NCBI GenBank assembly: GCA_009869945.1
Contig: WIXG01000031.1
Location: forward strand, 1-64,000
Source: Mesaphorura yosii
Taxonomy: Eukaryota > Arthropoda > Collembola > Poduromorpha > Tullbergiidae
Reading direction: 5' to 3'
DNA: 64,000 nt
In this document: positions 1 through 11,151 of the stretch, one piece after another
Position numbering within the stretch: position 1 is the first letter of the stretch
How the letters are laid out: each line of letters opens with the position of its first letter
The notes under the pieces: model-generated
The model's database searches: none
Told to the model about the DNA's origin: nothing
Seen by the model: the letters and a program-made list of their open reading frames with translations, nothing else
Position numbers and translations under genes: made by a program

Positions 1-10
1 TGTGAAAAAA

Positions 11-110
11 TCCGATAATTATCGGATAGTTATCAATGATAATTATCAATCGATAATTATCCGACTAGCCCTTAACATTAGGGGGTCGGATAATTATCGG
101 ATAATTATCA
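11..110. repeat. Palindromic ATAATTATC repeat cluster / hairpin
   Basis: Positions 11-26 are a perfect 16-bp palindrome (TCCGATAATTATCGGA). Positions 37-64 and 86-110 form an inverted repeat that pairs almost completely, with one 3-base indel, and the loop between them can also pair through CCCT/AGGG. This AT-rich snap-back arrangement is typical of a small non-autonomous DNA element or a satellite fragment. No family can be named from the sequence alone. Confidence 0.75.
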
Positions 111-623
111 GCGCACCCTGGTAGCAGCTCGTGTTATTAATGTTATTTCAATAAAAATTTGCCACAAAAAACTGAAGTGATAATTTTGCCAAATAAATGC
201 CAGACGATCAGATCGTGCACGCGGAGACATTGGACTCTGAGGATTTGCGTTTCTTTCTGTGCCAAGTTTTCTGTACTTGAAGCCACAATTGCTTATTTAT
301 TAAGTTTTTGACTACACGAAGACACCTACACCTTTTCACGCTATCGCTGAATTCCCGTCTACACGGATTCCATCGGCTAATCCACGCAGATCTCGCCTTC
401 TGATCCCTGTTCAATAGTCCACAGTCCGCGCTACCGTGCTGAATGCTGATGCCGTCAAAATGCGGTCGCATTGTGCATGCCATTCCATGTGCCAGGCAGA
501 ACCAGCCCTCAGTAATAAAAAAATGAGTTATTAGACACGCAGACATTTCTTGGCTAAGCCATTAAATCCTCTTCTTGAAAAAATTATAAATAAATTTCTT
601 GGTTTGATTTGTATCTTGTGCAG

Positions 624-1327
624 ATCTCCGCACCGCTTTCCGTCTCCTCGATAAGAACAGTGACGGTCGAGTGTCTACAGCCGAAATGCAATCAATGCTG
701 AAAGCGTTTGGTATTGAAATTCCGTATAAACATGTCAGACGCGTCGTAGACAATGCATCATCGGCTGGCGGTAAGTACGCCCATGAAGGTCTTAGTTTTA
801 AGGTCATGTTCAATGATCAGCACGGTGGTGAGGAATGCGAATTGCTGAATTCTTTTCATTTTGTGCACGCAGCGCTGAAAGGCCTCTCCGAATCAGATTT
901 TATTAATTGGATTAAGCCGTTATTACTGGAAACAGACCTGCAACCAGAAGAACGACCGGCTGAGCACAGTGATATTGAGCAAGATCTTTTGGCCGCATTC
1001 CAAATTTTTGATAAAGATGGAAACGGATACATTACGAAAGTAAATACAAACTGAAGATATTATCATAATTCATGAAATCCAAGTAGTTTAATCTGATCAA
1101 TTCCCTTCGCGTAGGATGAATTGAAACGCGCAATGGAACTCATCGGTGAAGATGTAACCGATGAGGAGCTCGACGAAATGCTTGACCTTGGAGACATCGA
1201 CAAAGACGGAAAAATTGACTATGGAGGTAAGGCCGGTGTTTGTGCATTTTTAACAGCGCAAAGGTCAAAGATCGTGCTAATTCTTTGGATCTCCACTTTT
1301 ACAGAATTCGCAAAAATTCTTGCCTGA
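624..1327 (+). CDS. Eip63F-1: EF-hand calcium-binding protein, E63-1-like (3' part)
   Basis: This is a calmodulin-type calcium sensor. Four exons are visible: 624-770, 873-1039, 1115-1226 and 1305-1327. All have GT-AG borders and consistent phase, and the stop is TGA at 1325. EF1 has a full loop (DKNSDGRVSTAE). EF2 is degenerate, as in the fly protein. EF3 (DKDGNGYITKDE) and EF4 (DIDKDGKIDYGE) are canonical. The opening stretch LRTAFRLLDKNSDGR and the spacing of the four hands match Drosophila E63-1, a calbindin/calmodulin-like protein induced by ecdysone. The first visible exon needs one base from an upstream exon, so the N-terminus lies further left and was not found. About 149 residues are covered. 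The orthology is inferred from remembered family resemblance. The EF-hand assignment itself is certain. Confidence 0.88.
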
Positions 1328-1595
1328 CAGCGCATAGTTTGGCAGTTCAGCTCAGCTGTCTTGGTTAATGACTTGAATGACAACCTAATCTTTCTTCTTT
1401 CTTTATCTACGTGTTACTATTACTATGTCCCTTCTTCCATCGCTCTGTGCTTCATCTTTGTTTTTTAAACTACGACTACGAGTAACGACTATCTCAGAAC
1501 TTTGTCTTAAGCTTGCCTTCTGCATCAACATGACATTAGTTGCATTTTAACTTTAACTTTATAATGCAGAAATTTGAATGCCAGAGTGTGCAATG

Positions 1596-1601
1596 AATAA
1601 A
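1596..1601 (+). terminator. Poly(A) signal of the EF-hand gene
   Basis: AATAAA lies about 270 bases after the EF-hand stop codon on the same strand and is the first canonical signal there. Confidence 0.5.
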
Positions 1602-2224
1602 CCACTCGAATGTGTATGCGAAGTCTTCATAAAATGTCAAATTATTAAAAGAATTCGCTGGCCGCGAAAACGTCTCGCCATTCACAATTCATGCGCCTTC
1701 ACATAAGCTCCTCCAGCAAGTCTTGAAAGGCAGCAAATTTTAATTCTGAACAAAACCAGCGATGTATGCGATTGATTCAGGAGATGCCTTCTGCTTTAAT
1801 GCCAATAGGAATTATTCTGAGAAAATACGGTACATTAGAACAGGTTTGAAGTGAGGGGCACAATGTGTGTTCAAAAATCAATCTTGCTAATTGCCAACAA
1901 CGCAGCGCCAATTCAACACGTCCTTTACAGTAGGTCACAGTTAAGGGCAGTGGATAATCGTGTCTCATGGACTCAAAACATAACACGGATGGAAAACTAA
2001 GCGATAAATCATTCAATCACAAGGTTGACTATAATTGACATTAAGCAAACACAAATGTGAATGGAATCGACACGAGCAATACACCACGGAGGATTTGCAT
2101 TTGTGAATGTCAACTTCCAGGTTGCGGAAACCTAATAAAAGGAGAACAATGGTTAAACAATGCGCAGTTCCCCAAAAGAATACCGGCTAATTCTTGACAA
2201 ATTGCAACGCGATCACCGATCACG
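1602..2224. other. Intergenic spacer, no feature seen
   Basis: The open frames here are short, lack splice context and show no recognisable protein. I see no repeat or RNA gene. Confidence 0.5.
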
Positions 2225-2786
2225 ATGTCTCAAGTTGTATTTGGAAGATTTTCACAGGTAAGCTTCATGCTGACTTCAAGCCATTGCATCGCCATGCTTG
2301 GCCATTGTTTAATCAACTACCATTTAACAGGTGACGGGCAAGTTTCTGGTGTTGATTTCATTTTTGAATTTTGCACTGACATCGAAAATCCCTAGCTCAT
2401 TCAAGAACCCACGTACTGACATTGAAAATGAGTCACAGTCTGACTCAAACTCACAAGCAGAGCCTTCTTGGACGTTCCTGAGTGTTTCGCTGGCAAAAAT
2501 CTGGGGTTCAAGCGCACAAAACCAAGGGCAAGAAACTACTTTACCGAAGGCTTTAATGCCAAATCCTGACAACAGCGTCGGATCAAGTGATGGTGATGAG
2601 TCTGACGGGCAGGAAAGCTGCTCACCTGATCATGATGATGTGGACTCACAACTTTGTGGCAATGAAGACACGAATGTTATTCTGGGCCCCGATGAACTCA
2701 GAAATGGACAACCATTTTTGAACTTGGAAATCACAAAGCAATTGAAATCAAAGAAGTTGTTAATTCCCGATGATTCCGAACTATAA
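2225..2786 (+). CDS. Hypothetical small acidic, possibly secreted protein
   Basis: I do not recognise this protein. Two exons are proposed, 2225-2257 (ATG) and 2331-2786 (stop TAA). They are joined by a 73-base intron with a strong donor (CAG|GTAAGC) and acceptor (TTAACAG), in phase 0. The 162-aa product has a hydrophobic stretch at about residues 15-28 (KFLVLISFLNFAL), which could be an uncleaved or late signal segment. After it comes a long Ser/Asp/Glu/Asn-rich region with no domain and three cysteines. It converges on the PGGHG-like gene: the two stop codons are only 34 bases apart, so the 3' UTRs must overlap. An open frame of 151 codons is only slightly longer than chance predicts for this window, so the splice sites carry most of the evidence. 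Confidence 0.45.
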
Positions 2787-2798
2787 ATCTCAGAGTTA

Positions 2799-2804
2799 TT
2801 TATT
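2799..2804 (-). terminator. Poly(A) signal of the PGGHG-like gene
   Basis: AATAAA on the minus strand lies 16 bases beyond the glucosidase stop. It falls just downstream of the stop of the opposing gene. Confidence 0.5.
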
Positions 2805-2820
2805 CCCAAGCAAGTTCTTT

Positions 2821-5800
2821 TTATTCGTGGACAAAGTACGCAAGAATGCACGCATAAAATACGACGCTGGATGTGCTCCATTGCGATGATAATGAAGCCA
2901 AAGCAATGTTTGGATCCGGCTTTGGAATGCGACTAATCCCGATTCGATCTTCAGGAAGGGGACAACCAGTTGTCTCATTCGCGAATACTCGAAAGATCGC
3001 ATTGCCCCCAGTAGTGTCGATAGTTACTGACTGGTTTTCATCTGAAATTATCCAAAGCATTTAACGACATTGCATTGCAAACGAGCGCTCTTGCTAATTC
3101 ACTGGACTGACTTAACGTCTCATTTCGATCATGGTGCTCCACAACAAGCTGCTGTCTCCTGTCATCCAGATATTGCACCAGGTGAATTTGAGTAGACGTC
3201 GGTGTGATTGTGATGTCGAGCAGATTCGACAAATACTTCACGCCTGAGCATAGCACAAAGCACAATAATCAGTATTCCTCGCCAAAGAGCCTCGTAATCC
3301 GGAATCATGTAAGCAATGGAAACGGAAATAAAAAGAGTTCTAACCGGCGAGCCTGAGTCTTGTGGAACTCGGTAGCACTCTGGGGTTCCTAAACACCAAC
3401 TCTTCCGGATACAATCTGAGGCCAGCGTAGCCATTGATAACCGACTGGAGGAAACCGCCCATTCCTGTTAATATTTTCGGGTTACTCGCTAAACAGTGCA
3501 TTGCTTGAGTAGCAATAATTGAACAGAAAACGAACCTGTGATGAAGTTGTGTGCACCACTGTTTGGGTAAATGGCTTCCGTCCATGTCTGTTGTATTTCG
3601 TGAGCATGAATGATAAAAGTTAGAACATGGAGTTGTAATATGAACTTCCATGTTAATAAACTCACCTTAAACGGTTGCCTCAAATAACTGGTATAACTTT
3701 TGATAAACATTGCGTCGGCATTGATGGAGTTGTTCAGATCCAACCAACCAACCGTGTGCATGGCCCAGGTCATTGCTGGCCCATCCGGACGCGTCAGGCC
3801 TTCGTAAATCCGCAGATCGTTGGCCCGAGTACTTTCGTTCATCCTGTACATGACAGGATAGCCCAACAGCACGACATCCGCCTGCTTAATCTCCTTCGCG
3901 TTCGTCAGGTTAAATGCTTCGAACTCCGGATGAAAGTCATTCTCTTCATCGTACAGGAACCGGAGCGATCGTGCAATTTCCAACCAGTGTTCGGGAATCG
4001 GAGCCGGCATGCTTGAACCGCAAAGACACTCCGCGTACCTGATAAAAAGAGAAAGAGAATGCAATACAGTGACCAGTCTTAATCAGAGATCAAGATCAGC
4101 AGTGCTTACTTGGCAAAGAAAATTGCATAGCCGGCCATGACATTCGTATATCCATTATTAGATGTGTCGTTGTAATTATCTTCATCAGGTGGCATAACGC
4201 CCTTGATATCGTAGAACCCATTTTCATTGTAACAGGTTCTGGAGGCGAAGAAATCTGCCACTTCTCTCACAAGTCCGCAAACATTTGTCACATACTGTGG
4301 ATTCTTGACGGTCAGCCAATCGATGTCTCGTGTGAACGCAATGTACTGCCGAATTGCGTACATGATATCAGCAGAAACATGGATTTGCAAGTCTCGAGTT
4401 TCCTCGCAGCAGTCAGGAGTCACTTCACGGCCAGTCAGTCCACTCTCCCACGGGAATCGAGCTCCACGATAGCCGCTCTTGACTGCACGGTCGCGTGCCG
4501 CTTCGACGTTATTCATTCGGTAGTTTAGCAAGTGTTGCGCCTTGTCCGGGTGAAAGAACAAAACCGCCGGAAACATCCACGTCTCAGTATCCCAGAAAGA
4601 ATGGCCTACAAATCCATTAGAATCGTTGCTAACATCAGAGACTTCAGACTCAGCTTCGAGTGAGTCATATTACCTTGATAGTCCATCGGGCGTTCAATCA
4701 GATCCGGTCTGCTCTCATTATGAGCTCCAAATGAAAGAGACCCAGGACTAAGGCCATAAAATTGGCCAACAGGATTCAGAGTTTCAGTTGTGATTGGCAG
4801 TGAGGACAACAGGTAGTAAAAGGCGCCGTTAATAACTTTGGATATGGCCAAATTTCCAAGCACTTCAATCCGTGATTTGTCCCACAGCTCACGCCATGCG
4901 GAAGCGTGCCTGTTGAAGAACCCCGCCGGGTCTCTGTTTATGTGCTGTTGCACTAAAACACGGGGAGGAGGATATGAGCGTCGGAATCAAGTCCCTATCA
5001 TTCAGTGCTTTCACTCACCTTCGAAGTATTCGCGCAGCCCAACGTCTCGCGTTTTGGAGTACGAAGTGAAGTACCACAACGTTGTGTTTCCAGTAACTTC
5101 AACGGCTCCCGTGGGAAGCTGAAAAGATAGATAAAATTACTACATACTGAATTCATACCTATCTGGCATGATCTGGTCATCACAACACTTGTATGTCACC
5201 AGTTTGAATATCTCTAGTTTGATCTACTTTCTTCAGTGTGAAATTACGAGTGTGAATCGACCATGAGTTCGAATCAACCAAAAGGGAAAGGTCAATTACT
5301 TCGAGTGCCCTTAAGTTCGACCCATTTCCGAAACTATTCTCTTGGAACAATTGTCGAAACAACTGTCGGAATCAATTCTCTGGAAACAATTCTCCTGGAA
5401 CAACCATTTGGGTCGAACTTAATGCTTAAGAACACTCGAACTCGCAATTGCGGACTGAAGGGAGTCGAATTTGTCAAATCGAACAGGCGACGTGAAACGA
5501 GTTTCGTTACCTTTTTGGTCAGCACGCACACACTAGGTGGACTATTAACATCCTGGTACACTTTGTCCTCAAGTTGCCACACAGCCCCCAAGTATTGGGT
5601 TGCATTCAAGTCGGGCAAATCAGTCTCTTGAAAGTCAATGTCGGAGCTTTCGTTCCCAGCATCATTTGTGATCAGAAGCGCGATGGTGCCTTGACCTAGG
5701 GAATGTTCAACGCTCGTTGGATTATTCATACTTCTCCTGGTTGGAATTAGTAAATGTAATTGCTGGTTGAACGTACTTGTGTCCCGTTCCACAACAATCT

Positions 5801-6454
5801 GCGTGACAATCACGGTATGATAATACTGATGAGCGTACGTTCTGATTTCAATGTTGTAGCCTTCGAACGAGAATCGTTCGCTGTAAAAACCTGGAAACAT
5901 AAACAGTGGTTGTTAGTGAATAGTGTGGAAGACTATAATTAATGCGGTGCTAAATTAGTCAAGCGCTGCACTTGACAATGACACAATTTCAGCGCTGAAA
6001 GCGAAGTCAGCAAATGTAACTCACCTTCTCTAACATTCAACTCATAGAAATGATTCAACGGTGTGGTTCCCAAAGCTGAAGTAACTTTGATATTGTTCCT
6101 CGTTGGAATACGAGCACGGTGGCTGAACCCTCGCTCGCCATTGTAAATGCCATTCATGAAGATGCTGTCACGGTGCATCACAGTGGCGACATGTCCATTT
6201 CCAATTGTTGCGTAAGTTTTGATGTCTGCCGGTAATCTAAGATATAAGATTAAGATTTTGAGAGAGAGTGGAAGTTTCGAAGTCTGGTCTTTTAATTTGT
6301 GAGACCGAGCTGTGGATCGGTCACTAGCCACTTACTCTGTTGATCTAAATATCCATTCGTCAGTGCTTATGTCTTCAGCCTGACCACGTACGTCCACTGC
6401 GCCGAGAAAAATTACTATCACAAGCGCGACGATGTTGAATAGCAAGCGTGCCAT
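2821..6454 (-). CDS. PGGHG: GH65 glucosidase, PGGHG / acid-trehalase-like
   Basis: The family hydrolyses alpha-linked glucose. PGGHG removes glucose from glucosyl-galactosyl-hydroxylysine of collagen, and its fungal relatives are acid trehalases. Eleven exons on the minus strand: 6336-6454, 6025-6236, 5511-5890, 5019-5118, 4674-4952, 4110-4605, 3666-4038, 3536-3587, 3345-3464, 3103-3243 and 2821-3041. They sum to 2493 bases (830 aa plus stop) with every junction in phase. Residues 1-25 form a signal peptide (ARLLFNIVALVIVIFLGAV). GH65 landmarks are FWDTETW near 367-373 and GVMPPDED near 499-506, where Glu505 is the expected general acid. The C-terminus ends in a hydrophobic run (VVFYACILAYF) after a Ser/Thr-rich stretch, as in a GPI signal or tail anchor. 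I infer a surface or secreted enzyme. The choice between PGGHG and trehalase activity rests on overall resemblance (PWES, PPDE context) and is not proven. Confidence 0.88.
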
Positions 6455-9139
6455 TTTGAAATGCGGAAGACCCGAATAATTGCGCTGCCCGCCGTGCTCT
6501 CAACAAACTGGAGCAGCTCATTTGTAAATCTCAACATAAAATATCAATGTTAAAATCTAAAAATATGATAACAGACTCAAGTATTTAAATTGCTGTACAA
6601 TGTAACGTACTTTCGGAATGAGGGCTGTTATTATCAAAGTCCAGCGATGCAACAAACCCATTTCATCGAGCCGCAATTTTATGTGACAATTTTCTGCAAA
6701 TTACATAGCATTCAAGGGCAGACAGATATTTTTCGTACTTAGCTTTGATTGTACCATAATGATTAGCTTTTGCCCTGTTAAGTGGAATCTGGTTGTTGAA
6801 CGAGCCGACAATGGAAAGATTCCTTTATCAAAGAAGTTACAACTCATATCTATAAACGATAAAAATCATTGCTGTTAAATTACAAGGTACTTGACAACTG
6901 CTTGAAATGCGTGCCTCATGTGCCGAACTCCATCCCATCAAATGGGATACAATTAGCTATTAACATGAACGTTTATGGCTACACTCGCCCTCACACCTGC
7001 ACACGCAACTGCAACTCTTCCTGCGATTGGTAACATGAATCCCAAATTGCGGCATCTGACTGACTGGAATATATGACTGAATATCTTTATCTTGATTGCC
7101 AATTGCTTGGAATCCAGGCCAGATTTCGGACAACCTCGAACTCTTAAATATAATGCCATGTTAAAATTGAAGCTTTAATTTCATGCACAGTTGACAGGGC
7201 TGGGGACGAAAAGCACACTGTTTCTGTTGCTGCCACTTTCTCAATGCCGTGCTTCAGTTTTCAGCAGCACAGTAGTCAGAACCAAAGAATGCGTCTGTAA
7301 TTAATTCAACAGGCACCAATTTAATACCTGATTAACATCAAGATCAGTGTTTCACACACTGCATACTGGCTTCGAGTCAATGAGCAAGCCCTTGGGTAAT
7401 TTGGTAAGACAATGGCTTGCATAATGATAATTCAAAAGCAAGTCGTCGCTGCTGCTGTGCAAGCGTGCAAGGTCGTTCATTGTCAATACATCATTGCATT
7501 GGTGTTGAAGGCATGGAGTGTGATTTTGGGACCTAATTTTGATTAATTATCATATGCTCACAGTGCTCGGCGCGTACAATTTAATTCACCTTTAATTATT
7601 AACGAGGTGAGCTATGTTATAATCATGTTGACGACAAACACGAGTGCGAGTACTGCGGGGAGTACATTTTTGTTTTTCGAAGGTTCAATACTTAACTTAG
7701 CGTGAGAATCGCTGCCCTTGATATTACTTCTGTTGTCGAGTTTTGTGGGCGATCTAGCCGGGTTCAGCGTTTGGTCCTACTTGGTCATTGTTACGCGGAT
7801 CACGACTCACTCTCGAAGTTTCGTTCACTGCCAAGGTTAATAGCGAATTTTAAATAGCAAAATTGAGTACATGACAAGATTGACAAGCATATTTTTATTT
7901 CTGTTTGCCCAAACTTCGCAAATTAAAAAGGAAATTATTTCAAGTACTAAAATTATATGAATTTGCAAAATGCTTGTGGATTTAAGCGCCTGTGTAAACA
8001 CCGCGACCTGCGAATGAGATCATTAACATGTAGTTAATTAGAAAAGTCTGGCACGTATTTGAACATCTTTGCGAAATGAATGCTTCAGCCTGCATTGCAA
8101 TAAAAACGAAGCTCTCAACACTCAAGAACGAAGCACGATTGATAGTTATGATTACATCAGTATTCAGCCAGCGAACCATCAGATCACTATCACATTAAGT
8201 TCCATGTTGTCCCAGTCAACTACAGCCAAATAATATGCTGAATGATGAATATAGGCTGGGGCTGGGCATGGATTTTTGGCCCCGAGACCGAGTACGTCAC
8301 CGCCGTCAAAGGAAATCGTTCTGCAGTCAACAAGCCAAGCCCGTCTTTACTTTTGCGTTTACACTGTCGGAAACTGAATAGAATAGACAATGAAGTGAAT
8401 GAAGTCATATTGAAACAGATTTTAATGCAGAATCATGCTTGTACTTTAAAAGCAGAAAATTTTTGCATGCTATTATGAACTACATATACACTAATTGTTT
8501 GCCGTGTTTTTTGCACGGCGCATATAATGGCAAATAGTAAATAGCTTTCAGGCGTTCTGCGTCTTGTGCCTGGGAATAGAAATGCCGATTTAACATTAAT
8601 ATAATACACTTGAAGCAGGAGAACAATGCACAATTTTCTTTTTGATTAATTCCTGCTGCATTACAAGTTACAAGTACAACAGCCCAAAGCGAGAACAATC
8701 AACGTCGCAAGTCCACAATATCCTCGGAGGAGGGTTTGCATTGCATTGCAATTCACTGCACGGTGGTGGTACAATTTATTGATCGAATACGGAATAAAAT
8801 CGAAATTACCAAACTGTAGTACAATTACATTACAAGCAACCGTAATTACAATGTGTCCATTATATCAGCAATCAGCAACACAGCTCGGCCAGCCAAGCCT
8901 AGCCGGCAAGGCAAGCAAAGCAAGTAACGCTGCTGCTGCGTTCCTGAGTAATTGTGAATTGTGTTGATGAATGATGATATGCAGAAATGGTAGAAAAGGG
9001 TTGTGATGAGATGACATGAACCAAATGTCTCACATCATCCCCACGCAGGCTATGCTGTAAGCTGGCATCCGTTTCTTGGTCTTGGTCTTGTGTGAACCAA
9101 CGCTTACCAGCGCAGCCAGCGTACGAGCTGTACGTGGAC
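6455..9139. other. Intergenic region, 2.7 kb
   Basis: It contains the 5' flank of the glucosidase gene on the minus strand and, on the plus strand, possibly further 5' exons of the 207-aa gene that follows. I found no coding segment with convincing splice sites. There is no RNA gene or clear repeat. Confidence 0.4.
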
Positions 9140-10047
9140 ATGAATAGATATTTTTTGCCAAGTACGTAATCACTCTTATTCTCAACCGATTTGCAAATCT
9201 AATTCTTGCAGAAAAGTACAAGAACGTTTTCATTCGCAAGTTGGCCCTTGAGCTGTTGTGTTCTTGATTGTTTCATTGTGCGCACTTTGTTGTCTGCTCG
9301 TAATTGACATGCCTCTTGTGGTTCTCCGCAGTTGGAGCGACGGAAGCCCACCCGTCGTCCGACGCATTGCAAAGGACTCGGATCACAAGGAATCACAGCT
9401 GATTGTGATCCCGGACCACAATGGAACTTTCATTACACAGGAAGTGCCGGTTGGGAAGGAACTACCGGACGAACTGGTGAACATCGCTCCGAGTAATGAT
9501 CGAATGAAGTTTGTGACTAAGAAGTCAAAGTTCGATTCACGACAGATTCAGTCTTCCATCCATTCCGGGCAAGTCAACGGCAACGGCAGTCCAAGTCCGC
9601 TGCAGAGGAGTTTCTCGACAATGTCGCCACAACCCTTCCGTAATCGCAATCACAGTCAAGATGCAAACTTGATAAGAAGTCGGAGCAGCTTAAGCATTGG
9701 TGAGCGAGTTACTGTTGGCATATACATGCTATCGGGATAAGGAATACAGATGACATATTTTTACTGTCCACAGATTCTGGCGGAAGCCCGGGCTCACCAA
9801 ACACGTCAATCCCATCATCGCCCAACCCGAACAGTCGCTACAAGTCGCTTGGGCCGGAGTTCGAGGCCACAGTTCCGAAGAGGCTGATTATCAACAGATC
9901 ATCTTGGATTCGTCATGATAGTAACCGCCTTTCCAGGTGAGGCGAAGCAAGCCGTTGAATTGTATTGACATTACTGCCCGTATAAATAATTCTAATCGAC
10001 ATCTCTTTCGTAAATATTTCAGAGTGTCTGACGATGACGACTGGTAA
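9140..10047 (+). CDS. Unrecognised Ser-rich protein with acidic DDDDW tail
   Basis: I cannot assign a family. Five exons are proposed: 9140-9161, 9212-9257, 9332-9699, 9774-9936 and 10023-10047. The total is 624 bases (207 aa plus stop), with GT-AG borders and phase kept at all four junctions. The N-terminal part (KKYKNVFIRKLALELFWSDG) looks like an ordered amphipathic helix. The middle and C-terminal parts are rich in Ser, Pro, Asn and Arg, with SP motifs and basic stretches such as RSRSSLS that could be phosphorylated. The protein ends RVSDDDDW. The ATG at 9140 is the first in frame after the nearest acceptor, but the open frame continues upstream toward a possible acceptor (CTTACCAG), so more N-terminal exons may exist. 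The phase-consistent structure makes a real gene likely; the function is unknown. Confidence 0.68.
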
Positions 10048-10116
10048 AATAAGTGCTCCAAAGCATCGCCTACATCCTTGGATACATTAATTACGTATTA
10101 CCATTGATGCGCCTGC

Positions 10117-10122
10117 AATAAA
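10117..10122 (+). terminator. Poly(A) signal of the 207-aa gene
   Basis: AATAAA lies 70 bases after the stop codon, on the same strand. Confidence 0.55.
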
Positions 10123-11151
10123 TGAGTTGACGTTAATTACATCGAAAACGATGCGTACCCAAAAGGCACTGACTTTATTCACACGTCGTGGGTTTTTACT
10201 TCCAATTTTAGTAAAACTTTGAACAGAGTCTTGCAAGAGCATTTCTCCCAAGTTGACAGAAGTTGAGAGTGGAGATTTCATCAAACACGACCAATACGCA
10301 TGTGGTGGCATGGTTGGTAGACTACAGCAAAGCTTACCAAGTCAAGTCACATCACTTTCAGAGAGTCTCTGCTGGAAAGCAACGCAACTTAGAACATAGA
10401 ACTTAATACGAAAATCGGTATTGGTGCATTTCACCTGAAGTGAAGTACGGTGGTGCTGCTAGCACGCAGTTGATGAGATGATCTCCAACAGACAATGCTG
10501 TCTGCGCTCTCTACCAATTGCATAGGCCAGGCTTGCCTTATTAGCCTTCGTATTCTTACAATTGTTTTGCCTCCATCCCACAACGCGGTCAGTCGATTCG
10601 TGCGGGTCAGAGTGGTTGCGTCTTTTGTTCCAGCTTCGACCTTGAATTTAGTTTATTTTAGAGATTTTACTACTTTTTAAAGCTCCATGATTTAATTTTA
10701 AAACACTCGACCTGGAAATTGGAATAACACTAGGACCCCGATAACAGTGGCCAGAATCTCGTCCTGCTTGTCATCTGTTTATGGGAATCATCTTACCATC
10801 CCGTCTTACGCTCGCCAACTGCCAACTGGGCCAAATCTCAACGCAAGTAAAGTCGTCAGTCTACTGGCGTCTCAAACACAAGAAACTAGCCAAGCAAAGC
10901 TGTAAGTTTGAGACAATTGTCAGATTTTAGTTTAGTCATTTTAGCTTGTCCATGACTTGTTCTGTACCGTCGGTGGTATTTGTCTACAAGATGATCATCA
11001 TGGAATTTACGAGATTTTTGACTGTTCGAACATTTTACTTGGATGACCTGATAGTCTTTGGAAAGTGGCTAATTTCTGTGCCACGAAAACAATAAGATCC
11101 AGTTGGCACCATTTTTTATCCATTATTGCAGACTGTGATCCGTTATTAAAG
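10123..11151. other. Intergenic / 5' flank of trihelix gene
   Basis: No coding segment or repeat is supported here. The last part is the 5' UTR or promoter of the trihelix gene. Confidence 0.4.

Noticed and set aside
5736-5777. Possible intron inside the third PGGHG exon (donor-like GTACGT, acceptor-like CCAACCAG)
   Set aside because: Removing it breaks the frame, whereas reading through keeps a family-like sequence, so the exon 5511-5890 is continuous.
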